Positions 1 through 4,594 of a stretch of DNA of 6,115 nucleotides are shown here, piece by piece. Under the pieces are notes generated by a model. The model was given only the letters and a program-made list of their open reading frames with translations, did not search any database and was not told the DNA's origin. This stretch comes from Candidatus Altarchaeales archaeon. Lineage in GTDB: Archaea; Altiarchaeota; Altiarchaeia; IMC4; SCGC-AAA252-I15. A program made the position numbers and the translations under genes. The number at the start of each line of letters is the position of its first letter. The first letter of the stretch is position 1. The DNA lies in contig WJJK01000009.1 of NCBI GenBank assembly GCA_014729705.1, forward strand, positions 1 through 6,115, given 5' to 3'.

Positions 1-816
1 ACCCGGCGTGTAAGCTACGCCACAACCGACCATACCAGGCTGGACACTCAAGAGTTTCTGGTCCTGGCCTTGACCGCTCTGGCCGTTAATCTGGGTGAGT
101 CTACCAACAGTATCAATCTGGTAACCGGCTTACCGCATACCTGGATGCGGCATGCAGCCAAATTGCGGACTCTCCTGATCGGCAAGCATACCATTACCGT
201 CAACGGCAAAGAGATGTCTTTCCAGGTGGCTCGGTGTGAGGTTGTACCCCAGGCATTTGGCACTCTGGTTGATAATGCCCTGATCGTCAATGGCAATGGC
301 AAAGTGAAGCCCGGTCAGACTGAGCTCATCGAAAAAACGACCCTTGTGGTAGACTTTGGTGGCGGCACTGTCAATTGGCTGGCCATGCATGGCCCCCGCT
401 ACGACAGTGAGCTATCCTCTTCAGAAGACTTGGGGATGACCCGGATTCTGGAACGGCTGCGACAGGTTGTTATTGATGAGTTTGAGGTTGATTATAGCCT
501 GCCCAGGCTTGATGAATTCATTCGAGCCGGTCATCTGGAAATTTACGATAAGCAGATTGACGTTGATTCCCTGATAGCCCCGCTTGTGGGGGAAGTCTTA
601 CCCGGTATTGTAGCCGTAACCCGAACCCTATGGCCCAATTCGGGTAAATTTGCTCCCAATCTGGTACTGACCGGGGGTGGCGTTCATTACTTTGGGCCGG
701 CCTTTCTCCAGGAATTCGGCCATCCCAACACCATCGTTGTCAAAGATCCCCAACTGGCCAATGCCAGGGGGATGCGCAAGTACAGTATTTACTTAACTCA
801 AACCAAAAATTGGTAA
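1..816 (+). CDS. ParM/Alp-type actin-like ATPase, 5'-truncated
   Basis: Plasmid-segregating actin-like ATPase that, by family knowledge, polymerises with ATP and pushes plasmid copies apart. The frame is open from base 1 with no stop, so the start lies outside the window; the internal TTG at 70 is not needed. 271 residues are visible. Counting from base 1, a GLP turn sits at 43-45 and a V-P-Q-A-F-G segment at 82-87, both typical of the N-terminal actin-like domain of plasmid Alp proteins. The phosphate-binding motif V-D-F-G-G-G-T follows, with its Asp at 118. The adenosine-binding L-T-G-G-G motif is at 223-227, followed by a family-like end. The gene overlaps the next ORF by one base (TAATG). 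The fold is clear from motif order and spacing. ParM is preferred over MreB or DnaK because of size, context and motif style; the exact Alp subfamily cannot be told. A chromosomal or phage homologue is possible. Confidence 0.85.
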   Translation, partial: TRRVSYATTDHTRLDTQEFLVLALTALAVNLGESTNSINLVTGLPHTWMRHAAKLRTLLIGKHTITVNGKEMSFQVARCEVVPQAFGTLVDNALIVNGNGKVKPGQTELIEKTTLVVDFGGGTVNWLAMHGPRYDSELSSSEDLGMTRILERLRQVVIDEFEVDYSLPRLDEFIRAGHLEIYDKQIDVDSLIAPLVGEVLPGIVAVTRTLWPNSGKFAPNLVLTGGGVHYFGPAFLQEFGHPNTIVVKDPQLANARGMRKYSIYLTQTKNW

Positions 817-1142
817 TGACAAAACATAAGCAACTGTACGTTCGTACTGAACACGAGCCGATTCTAGAGGCGGTCAAAGCGCATCTTCGGGAAAAATACG
901 GCCCCAACTCCGGGATGTTTTCAACCTGGATGTGGGAGGCCGCCCAGATGCGCTTGGCTGCCGAAGGCGGCATATCGTCCAGGGAAAAGCGGTTGCTTGA
1001 AGAGATAGCTGCTCTGGTCAATCGCATACTTGACCGGAAGTTATCCAACCTATCTATTCAACCGTCCGAGATTGAGCCGGTTCAACCGGACGATCCGGAT
1101 CTAGCCAACCTTTTAGGAGGAAAAATAAATTGGACAGAATAA
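816..1142 (+). CDS. ParR-like small DNA-binding adaptor (putative)
   Basis: 108-residue protein directly behind the ParM-like gene, the usual place of ParR, which binds the centromere and caps the ParM filament. A short N-terminal strand (K-Q-L-Y-V-R, residues 5-10) is followed by two likely helices (about 13-27 and 35-50), which fits a ribbon-helix-helix layout. A charged helix at about 55-76 may be a coiled coil, and a Pro/Asp-rich tail (about 82-97) precedes the end. In known ParR proteins the acidic C-terminus contacts ParM; whether that holds here is inference. The ATG at 816 is chosen because it overlaps the parM-like stop as TAATG. No Shine-Dalgarno precedes it, so it is probably translated by reinitiation. 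A TTG at 810 is the alternative start. The role rests mainly on context and size; sequence similarity to a named ParR was not seen. Confidence 0.6.
   Translation: MTKHKQLYVRTEHEPILEAVKAHLREKYGPNSGMFSTWMWEAAQMRLAAEGGISSREKRLLEEIAALVNRILDRKLSNLSIQPSEIEPVQPDDPDLANLLGGKINWTE
1077..1089. repeat. Short inverted repeat inside the ParR-like gene
   Basis: A perfect inverted repeat, CCGGTT-c-AACCGG, lies in the 3' part of the ParR-like gene. It overlaps the second of two TTCAACCG direct repeats (1057-1064 and 1081-1088). It encodes the Pro/Asp tail, so it may only reflect repeated QP codons. An operator role is possible but unsupported. Confidence 0.3.
1115..1120 (+). promoter_or_regulatory. Strong Shine-Dalgarno for the exonuclease gene
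   Basis: AGGAGG lies nine bases before the TTG at 1130 and inside the end of the ParR-like gene. It is the only full consensus site in the left operon. It decides the TTG start of the exonuclease gene, for which no better ATG is near, and suggests that gene is translated at its own, higher rate. Confidence 0.75.
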
Positions 1143-1921
1143 CCTTTGATCAGGCCGATTTTCCAAAGCCTTTATGCTCCTGGGACATTGAAATCGACAG
1201 CAGTAAATATTTCGATGGTCCTGAAAAACCCGATTATCGGGAGATGGGCATCACTTGTGCAGCCGCCATCTCAACCGATGGGCAGCCAACCGAGCTCTTC
1301 TGGGCCGGGCAAAGTGCCGGAGTGTTCAACCCAAAAATGGCCGAGGCCGAACTTATCGAGATGGCTGAATACCTGCTAGTCCGTTACCAGGCCGGCTACT
1401 CGATTTTAACCTGGAACGGCCTTTCGTTTGACTTTCGCCTTCTGGCTGAACTACTACCCAGCTATAAACCAGACATCGAAACGATGGCCCTGGGAAGCGT
1501 CGATCTGATGTTCCAGTTCTTTTGTCAGCGGGGGTTCTTCTTGGGTCTGGATGCTGCCTGTCGGGGGATGGGGCTTGCCGGCAAAGAGGCGGCACCCTCG
1601 ATTAACGGGCAACGAATGGATGGGGCTTTAGCTGCCGACCTATGGCCCGAAGAGGCCGAAACGGTCTTGGCCTATGTTGACAATGATGTAGTGCAACCGC
1701 TACAATTAACCCAGGCTATTCTTCAACAGCGGCACCTTACCTGGGTCACCAAGCGGGGTTCCTTATCGGCAGAACGTTTTACTCATCTGAAGACCGTCCA
1801 AGAATGTCTGGATTTGCCTTTACCGGACGTGTCTTGGATGAACAATCCACCCACCCGCTTGTACCTGGCCGGTTTCTGGCCTCGGGCGGTTGAAATCATT
1901 AATGAGAGACATTCCTTCTAG
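1130..1921 (+). CDS. DEDDy 3'-5' exonuclease (RNase H-like fold)
   Basis: 263-residue predicted 3'-5' exonuclease of the DnaQ/PolB-exo superfamily, DEDDy type. All motifs are present. Exo I is S-W-D-I-E-I-D with D19 and E21. Exo II is T-W-N-G-L-S-F-D with D101. Exo III is Y-V-D-N-D with Y182 and D186. By family knowledge these five residues bind two metal ions and hydrolyse DNA or RNA from the 3' end. No polymerase or helicase domain is attached, so the enzyme stands alone. The C-terminal part (about 204-263) lies beyond the nuclease fold and contains T-W-V-T-K-R-G and L-P-L-P-D-V-S-W-M segments that look conserved but that I cannot assign. Start is TTG behind AGGAGG. It overlaps the ParR-like gene by 13 bases and the next gene by 20, so it belongs to the same operon. 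Closest descriptive families are RNase_H_2 or the predicted PolB-related exonuclease; substrate unknown. Confidence 0.82.
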   Translation: MDRITFDQADFPKPLCSWDIEIDSSKYFDGPEKPDYREMGITCAAAISTDGQPTELFWAGQSAGVFNPKMAEAELIEMAEYLLVRYQAGYSILTWNGLSFDFRLLAELLPSYKPDIETMALGSVDLMFQFFCQRGFFLGLDAACRGMGLAGKEAAPSINGQRMDGALAADLWPEEAETVLAYVDNDVVQPLQLTQAILQQRHLTWVTKRGSLSAERFTHLKTVQECLDLPLPDVSWMNNPPTRLYLAGFWPRAVEIINERHSF

Positions 1922-2465
1922 TTACCAGTTAAGAAAATCGAAGATCCCCCCGGATGAGGTAGTAGAGGCTATCAAAGCCTTTCCTACCTCATCTTTTGTT
2001 CAAAAGAGGGCTAAACTTGTTGTCCTCTTGATTCTCGATGGGTTTCTGTTTGGCCACATTGAGAAATTAGTCCTGGCCGATATTCACCTGGATTTGGGTA
2101 CCATATCTTCGGCTGGAATGAGACCTTTGTCTAAAGATACCCTTGCTTTTCTAAAAGAATATCTAAAAGTGCGACCTCAGAAGGGCCGCACTCAAGACCT
2201 TTTCGTAACTGATTTTGGCACTACCGTTGGGGAAGACACACTCTACGCTGGTGTATTTCGGTGGCTCCGTTACGAGGTTGGTACCGATTATACGCTTCGT
2301 GACTTTTACCAGTATTATGTCGATCAAACGCTCAAGAGGTTTCCTCTTCTAAAGCGTCCTGCTCTTGGTCGAGAGATGGGTCTGTCTTCCCATGCGTCGA
2401 TTGTAAACCATGTTCTGACTTTTGGCGATCCAGCCGTTGACAGGAATCTAGAAGATCCTGAATAA
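1902..2465 (+). CDS. Tyrosine-recombinase-fold protein lacking catalytic residues
   Basis: 187-residue protein that reads along its length like the catalytic domain of a phage integrase or XerC/D. The order is R-A-K-L-V-V-L-L-I-L-D-G (36-47), then L-A-D-I-H-L-D-L-G-T-I (58-68), R-P-L-S-K (74-78), D-L-F (99-101), and T-L-R-D-F-Y-Q (131-137), where integrases have T-P-H-x-L-R-H. M-G-L-S-S (159-163) stands where they have L-G-H-S-S. By eye alignment, box I Arg is L49, the box II His and Arg are R133 and Y136, the later His is L161, and the nucleophile Tyr falls near H170. No N-terminal core-binding domain is present. It should therefore not cut DNA but may still bind DNA or a partner recombinase. 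The ATG at 1902 is chosen; TTG at 1890 is an alternative. Neither has a good Shine-Dalgarno, and the 20-base overlap with the exonuclease gene suggests coupling. The reading frame is intact, so it does not look like a decaying pseudogene. The fold assignment comes from pattern reading only. Confidence 0.6.
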   Translation: MRDIPSSYQLRKSKIPPDEVVEAIKAFPTSSFVQKRAKLVVLLILDGFLFGHIEKLVLADIHLDLGTISSAGMRPLSKDTLAFLKEYLKVRPQKGRTQDLFVTDFGTTVGEDTLYAGVFRWLRYEVGTDYTLRDFYQYYVDQTLKRFPLLKRPALGREMGLSSHASIVNHVLTFGDPAVDRNLEDPE

Positions 2466-2523
2466 CATCCTCTTTTTGGGGTTCCCAGGAGATCCATAGG
2501 AAGTTTACGCTCTTTATTGCCAT
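2332..2523 (-). CDS. Small hypothetical protein, antisense to the recombinase-like gene end
   Basis: 63-residue acidic, hydrophilic protein of no recognised family. Its first 20 residues (M-A-I-K-S-V-N-F-L-W-I-S-W-E-P) are coded outside any other gene. The rest overlaps the last 134 bases of the + strand recombinase-like gene. The start is supported by AAAGGAG five bases before ATG, one of the best ribosome sites in the window. It lies downstream of the 2545-2574 hairpin, with no room for an ordinary promoter between, so it would depend on read-through of the minus-strand cluster. It may be a real small gene, or a Shine-Dalgarno-like coincidence with a long shadow frame. Confidence 0.45.
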   Translation of the reverse strand: MAIKSVNFLWISWEPQKEDVIQDLLDSCQRLDRQKSEHGLQSTHGKTDPSLDQEQDALEEETS

Positions 2524-2528
2524 TTCTG

Positions 2529-2535
2529 CTCCTTT
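2529..2535 (-). promoter_or_regulatory. Shine-Dalgarno for the 63-residue minus-strand gene
   Basis: Minus-strand AAAGGAG, five bases before the ATG at 2523. It is the main reason to accept the small gene that overlaps the recombinase-like gene tail to tail. Confidence 0.6.
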
Positions 2536-2544
2536 AGTTGATTG

Positions 2545-2574
2545 AAAAACCTCGGTGGTGGCCGGGGCTTTTTT
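2545..2574 (+). terminator. Rho-independent terminator, possibly bidirectional
   Basis: Stem CCTCGG (2550-2555), loop TGGTGG, stem CCGGGG (2562-2567), then C and a run of six T, preceded by five A. On the + strand all six pairs form, one of them a G-U. On the - strand that pair becomes C-A, but the A run gives a T run, so the element may work less well in that direction. It lies 85 bases after the end of the + operon and 30 bases after the minus-strand gene ending at 2604, so it could end both units. Confidence 0.75.
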
Positions 2575-2603
2575 AAATTTTTAGTGTTTCTCAACTATTG
2601 ACG

Positions 2604-2828
2604 CTAACACCGATAATGAACGATGTCATCGCCCTCATCATTTGTGGTAACCACAGCGACGATACGATTCCAGCCGTCGCTTTCTGGGTGGCCTGACCGA
2701 TATTCTTTGGCCACCCGCTTGGCCTCGTCCAGTGTTTCGATTTCGGATTTGACTATATACCAGGCCAACAAACCACCACTACCATTAGCTTTTTTTACTC
2801 TGTACGGTTTTACTTTTTTTAGTGTCAC
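2604..2828 (-). CDS. Small hypothetical protein (74 residues)
   Basis: Unrecognised small protein with a basic N-terminus (K-K-V-K-P-Y-R-V-K-K, residues 4-13). It reads as strand, helix, strand, strand: W-Y-I-V-K (23-27), helix T-L-D-E-A-K-R-V-A-K-E-Y (32-43), R-I-V-A-V-V-T-T (55-62), then an acidic turn and D-I-V-H-Y-R (68-73). This fits a compact alpha/beta domain of the kind common among phage and plasmid small proteins; no function can be named. The GTG start at 2828 follows AAAGGAG by eight bases and overlaps the previous gene's stop as GTGA, so the two are translationally coupled. Last gene before the 2545-2574 hairpin. Confidence 0.75.
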   Translation of the reverse strand: MTLKKVKPYRVKKANGSGGLLAWYIVKSEIETLDEAKRVAKEYRSGHPESDGWNRIVAVVTTNDEGDDIVHYRC

Positions 2829-3085
2829 TTTCGCTTCTCCTTTAATTCTTCGCAGATGGGGGTTCCTGTTTTTTCATCCACCCACAAAATTCCTTTTTCG
2901 TGGGCTTCTTTCACGGTATAGCCAGTCTCGTACCCGAATTGGTTCCGGGTCATCTCGTCTGGCGGTCCCATTCGATACCACTTGAGACCGTCAGCGCCGT
3001 GACCGAAAAAGAACCAACCATCTTGGCCTAACCACTCGCCTACCTTGATTTGCTGTGTACCTTTTTCTTCTACTACTTTAATCAC
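2825..3085 (-). CDS. Small hypothetical protein (86 residues)
   Basis: Unrecognised protein. An N-terminal strand (I-K-V-V-E-E, 2-7) leads to an aromatic- and glycine-rich core, W-L-G-Q-D-G-W-F-F-F-G-H-G (18-30), then L-K-W-Y-R-M (34-39), and a charged C-terminus. No signal peptide or membrane helix is seen. The GTG start at 3085 is chosen because minus-strand AAGGAG lies eight bases before it; the earlier ATG runs into a stop after four codons. A perfect 7-bp hairpin (3100-3118) abuts the Shine-Dalgarno on its upstream side. It overlaps the next gene by four bases (GTGA). Confidence 0.72.
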   Translation of the reverse strand: MIKVVEEKGTQQIKVGEWLGQDGWFFFGHGADGLKWYRMGPPDEMTRNQFGYETGYTVKEAHEKGILWVDEKTGTPICEELKEKRK

Positions 3086-3099
3086 TTTTCATTCTCCTT

Positions 3100-3118
3100 G
3101 CCCGGATAGGCTCCGGGC
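3100..3118 (-). other. Perfect RNA hairpin abutting a Shine-Dalgarno
   Basis: GCCCGGA and TCCGGGC form a perfect 7-bp stem with a 5-base loop in the 54-base gap before the gene starting at 3085. On the minus strand the last stem base is directly followed by AAGGAG. There is no T run, so it is not a classical terminator. A role in mRNA stability, processing or ribosome access is inference. Confidence 0.55.
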
Positions 3119-3139
3119 GGGCCATTACTCTTTGAGATT

Positions 3140-3673
3140 TTATTTTTCTTCTACATACAACTCGGCGGCGCTTTTTGCTTCCGGCGCGCCACCGGCCAAG
3201 CTGATCGCCCATTTTTGCAGCCGGTTTTCGTCGTACCAATCATCTAAAATCGGCAGTGGGATGTGTCGACCATTGGCAAAACGAGCGCAGACATAATACG
3301 GGTCATTGCTCCCCGGTTCGGAATATTCCCAGACCCACTCATCGCCATCGTAATATTTCTCCTCCATTTGGAGAAACGACGAGCGGGCGGTAAAGTAGGA
3401 TTTTACGGCATATTTCACTTCTTTGAACAAGCCTCCAAAACGGAACTTGAGGAAAGAAAGCGGATCGGGGATTTTCAAGGTTACTGAACGGTAACGGATA
3501 TTCCAGTACCTTCCGTTTTTGATGTGGCATCCAGAAAAAACTTGCGGGTACTTCCCAATGTGATAAACGCCCACACATCGGTAATTTAATGCGTCGGTTT
3601 TTACTAATGATTGTCCGTCTTCCGATAAAATGTATCCTTCCTCTAACAATTCTTCCACTTTATTCTTAGACAT
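3140..3673 (-). CDS. Hypothetical protein (177 residues)
   Basis: The second largest minus-strand product, with no family recognised. The N-terminus is an acidic helix (V-E-E-L-L-E-E-G-Y, 6-14). The middle is rich in aromatic and basic residues (Y-W-N-I-R-Y-R-S-V, 56-64; F-L-K-F-R-F-G, 74-80). The C-terminal half has Y-Y-D-G-D-E-W-V-W-E-Y (107-117), D-P-Y-Y-V-C-A-R-F-A-N-G-R-H (124-137) and D-D-W-Y-D-E-N (144-150). The pattern suggests a soluble beta-rich protein; no catalytic motif, signal peptide or membrane segment is seen. ATG at 3673 is preceded by minus-strand GGAAAGG eight bases away. A 134-base leader with three hairpins separates it from the previous gene, more than any other gene here, so its expression may be controlled through that leader. 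Confidence 0.72.
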   Translation of the reverse strand: MSKNKVEELLEEGYILSEDGQSLVKTDALNYRCVGVYHIGKYPQVFSGCHIKNGRYWNIRYRSVTLKIPDPLSFLKFRFGGLFKEVKYAVKSYFTARSSFLQMEEKYYDGDEWVWEYSEPGSNDPYYVCARFANGRHIPLPILDDWYDENRLQKWAISLAGGAPEAKSAAELYVEEK

Positions 3674-3686
3674 TTTTCAAACCTTT

Positions 3687-3736
3687 CCGGGCAGGATTTG
3701 CCCTTGCTATTTTTTGCCGGACCGGATTTGTCCAGC
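3687..3736 (-). repeat. Two tandem hairpins, 30 bp apart, before the 3673 start
   Basis: Copies at 3687-3703 and 3717-3733 agree at 14 of 17 bases. On the minus strand each folds as GGNC-AAATCC-N-GNCC: GGGC with GCCC in the copy next to the gene, GGAC with GTCC in the other. The variable stem pair has changed on both sides, which is a compensatory change. The near copy extends to a 5-bp stem (3689-3693 with 3699-3703). The far one extends to seven pairs including one G-U that exists only on the minus strand (3716-3722 with 3730-3736). The near hairpin directly abuts the Shine-Dalgarno GGAAAGG (3682-3688). Confidence 0.6.
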
Positions 3737-3762
3737 AATTTTAATTTCACCCTCTCTGCATT

Positions 3763-3780
3763 TCTCAATCGGACTTGAGA
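3763..3780. other. Inverted repeat in the 3674-3807 leader
   Basis: TCTCAA and TTGAGA form a perfect 6-bp inverted repeat with a 6-base spacer, upstream of the tandem hairpins. It may be a third leader hairpin or a protein-binding site. It is short enough to arise by chance. Confidence 0.35.
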
Positions 3781-3807
3781 CTGGCTACGGTTGCATTAGG
3801 CGGGCCA

Positions 3808-4305
3808 CTAATCATTTTTACACTTTTTCACAAAATTCTTGTATCCTTCTTCTGTCATTTCAACTTCCCAGGCTCCCCCTCCAGCCTGGGTATACTGCTT
3901 CTTCCAGGCTGCAAACCGGGCTTGCACTCCCCTTCTGGGAAAAGTCAACTTGATAACTTGCCGATTTTTTTCTCTTCTGAGAGCAATGTAATCTTTGTCC
4001 GGCTCTCCCCAGATAATACGTTCTTGTCCGGGCAGCAGTCCTTCAAGGTTCTCTTTGGCCAGGTCAAAAATAGATTTTTGTTTTTCGATGGTAAAAGTAG
4101 GGTCTTGGGTGTTGACCCAGCTTTCGTGTTCCGGGATCTCAACAATTTCGTGACCCATCCCATAACCCCTACTTCCGGGGCTTTGCGGGTCCAGCCAACG
4201 AGCTTGAGATCCGTAACATTTCTGCCACCGCACCAGGGCCATTTTGCCCCGGTATTCCAGGATTGTGCCTTTGCGTTGGTTTTTCCAGGCGATTATTTCA
4301 GTCAT
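3808..4305 (-). CDS. Hypothetical protein (165 residues), possible SH3-like N-terminus
   Basis: Unrecognised basic protein. Residues 12-38 (K-G-T-I-L-E-Y-R-G-K-M-A-L-V-R-W, then A-R-W-L) read like a small SH3- or KOW-like beta barrel, a fold that often binds nucleic acid or protein; this is a weak inference. A helix with D-L-A-K-E-N-L-E-G-L-L-P-G-Q-E-R follows (81-96). The C-terminal third has R-Q-V-I-K-L-T-F-P-R-R (115-125), a basic helix (128-138), a Gly turn, W-E-V-E-M-T-E-E-G (146-154) and a lysine-rich end. The ATG at 4305 is chosen because AGAAGGA lies six bases upstream; an in-frame GTG at 4335 would put that site inside the gene. It stands alone between two hairpin-bearing gaps. Confidence 0.72.
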   Translation of the reverse strand: MTEIIAWKNQRKGTILEYRGKMALVRWQKCYGSQARWLDPQSPGSRGYGMGHEIVEIPEHESWVNTQDPTFTIEKQKSIFDLAKENLEGLLPGQERIIWGEPDKDYIALRREKNRQVIKLTFPRRGVQARFAAWKKQYTQAGGGAWEVEMTEEGYKNFVKKCKND

Positions 4306-4311
4306 GTCACA

Positions 4312-4318
4312 TCCTTCT
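4312..4318 (-). promoter_or_regulatory. Shine-Dalgarno deciding the 4305 start
   Basis: Minus-strand AGAAGGA lies six bases before the ATG at 4305. It favours that start over the in-frame GTG at 4335, which has no comparable site. Confidence 0.65.
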
Positions 4319-4342
4319 ACACTGTAATTAATCACTTAACAA

Positions 4343-4368
4343 ACTACCCAAGTGATGTCTTGGGTAGT
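4343..4368 (-). other. Perfect 10-bp stem hairpin in the 4306-4378 gap
   Basis: ACTACCCAAG (4343-4352) and its exact reverse complement (4359-4368) surround a 6-base loop. It is the strongest stem in the window. Neither strand has a T run after it, so a simple intrinsic terminator is unlikely. It could be an RNA processing or stability element, or a dyad operator for the gene starting at 4305, whose Shine-Dalgarno lies about 25 bases downstream. Confidence 0.65.
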
Positions 4369-4378
4369 CTATAAACGA

Positions 4379-4594
4379 TCAATTACGCCATTGGGTGTAA
4401 CCTTGTCCATCGGTATAGGTGTATTCATCCCAGGCTTTGTGGATATGATAGCCGCTATCCTTGCCGGTGGCAATCACCCAGAAACCATAGCCTTCTTCCA
4501 GGCGTTTTATCTCTTCCGAGTTGTCATCAACTACTACGAACTGGTTTGGCCGGCCTGAGGCCGGATACGTTTTTACTAAAACCGTTTTTGACAT
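4379..4594 (-). CDS. Small hypothetical protein (71 residues)
   Basis: Unrecognised protein. It starts with a strand (K-T-V-L-V-K-T-Y), followed by Q-F-V-V-V-D-D, a short helix (E-E-I-K-R-L-E-E-G-Y), G-F-W-V-I-A-T and a Tyr/Trp-rich end with repeated G and T. This suggests a small beta-rich fold. Two ATG codons adjoin (4597 and 4594). The second is chosen because it lies five bases from GGGAG, the first only two; the first would overlap the preceding stop as ATGA and the second as TGATG. It is coupled to the MazG-like gene before it. A near-perfect GC palindrome, CCGGCCTgAGGCCGG (4550-4564), sits inside codons near the start. Confidence 0.7.
   Translation of the reverse strand: MSKTVLVKTYPASGRPNQFVVVDDNSEEIKRLEEGYGFWVIATGKDSGYHIHKAWDEYTYTDGQGYTQWRN

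Noticed and set aside
130..390. Minus-strand open frame under the ParM-like gene
   Set aside because: The + strand carries clear actin-like ATPase motifs throughout. This frame has no ribosome site and no motif.
3643..3750. 35-codon leader-peptide-like frame (GTG start) reading through the tandem hairpins
   Set aside because: The 30-base period keeps frame and gives a repeated K-S pair, but there is no properly spaced ribosome site and the frame runs into the next gene out of phase. The paired base changes fit RNA structure better.
3740..3780. Possible minus-strand promoter (TTGAGA with an A/T-rich box 17 bases on)
   Set aside because: The -10 match is poor and the TTGAGA is also part of an inverted repeat. 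Not enough to call.
4306..4335. N-terminal extension of the 165-residue gene to a GTG at 4335
   Set aside because: AGAAGGA with six-base spacing supports the ATG at 4305 and would be internal to the longer form.
3775..4374. Long + strand open frame of 199 codons
   Set aside because: It lies opposite the 165-residue minus-strand gene, which has a good ribosome site. The protein is low-complexity in Phe, Ser, Leu and Pro, as expected from an antisense reading.
4550..4564. CCGGCCTgAGGCCGG palindrome as a regulatory site
   Set aside because: It is inside codons near the start of a small gene and has only a one-base centre, too tight for a hairpin. No second copy was seen.
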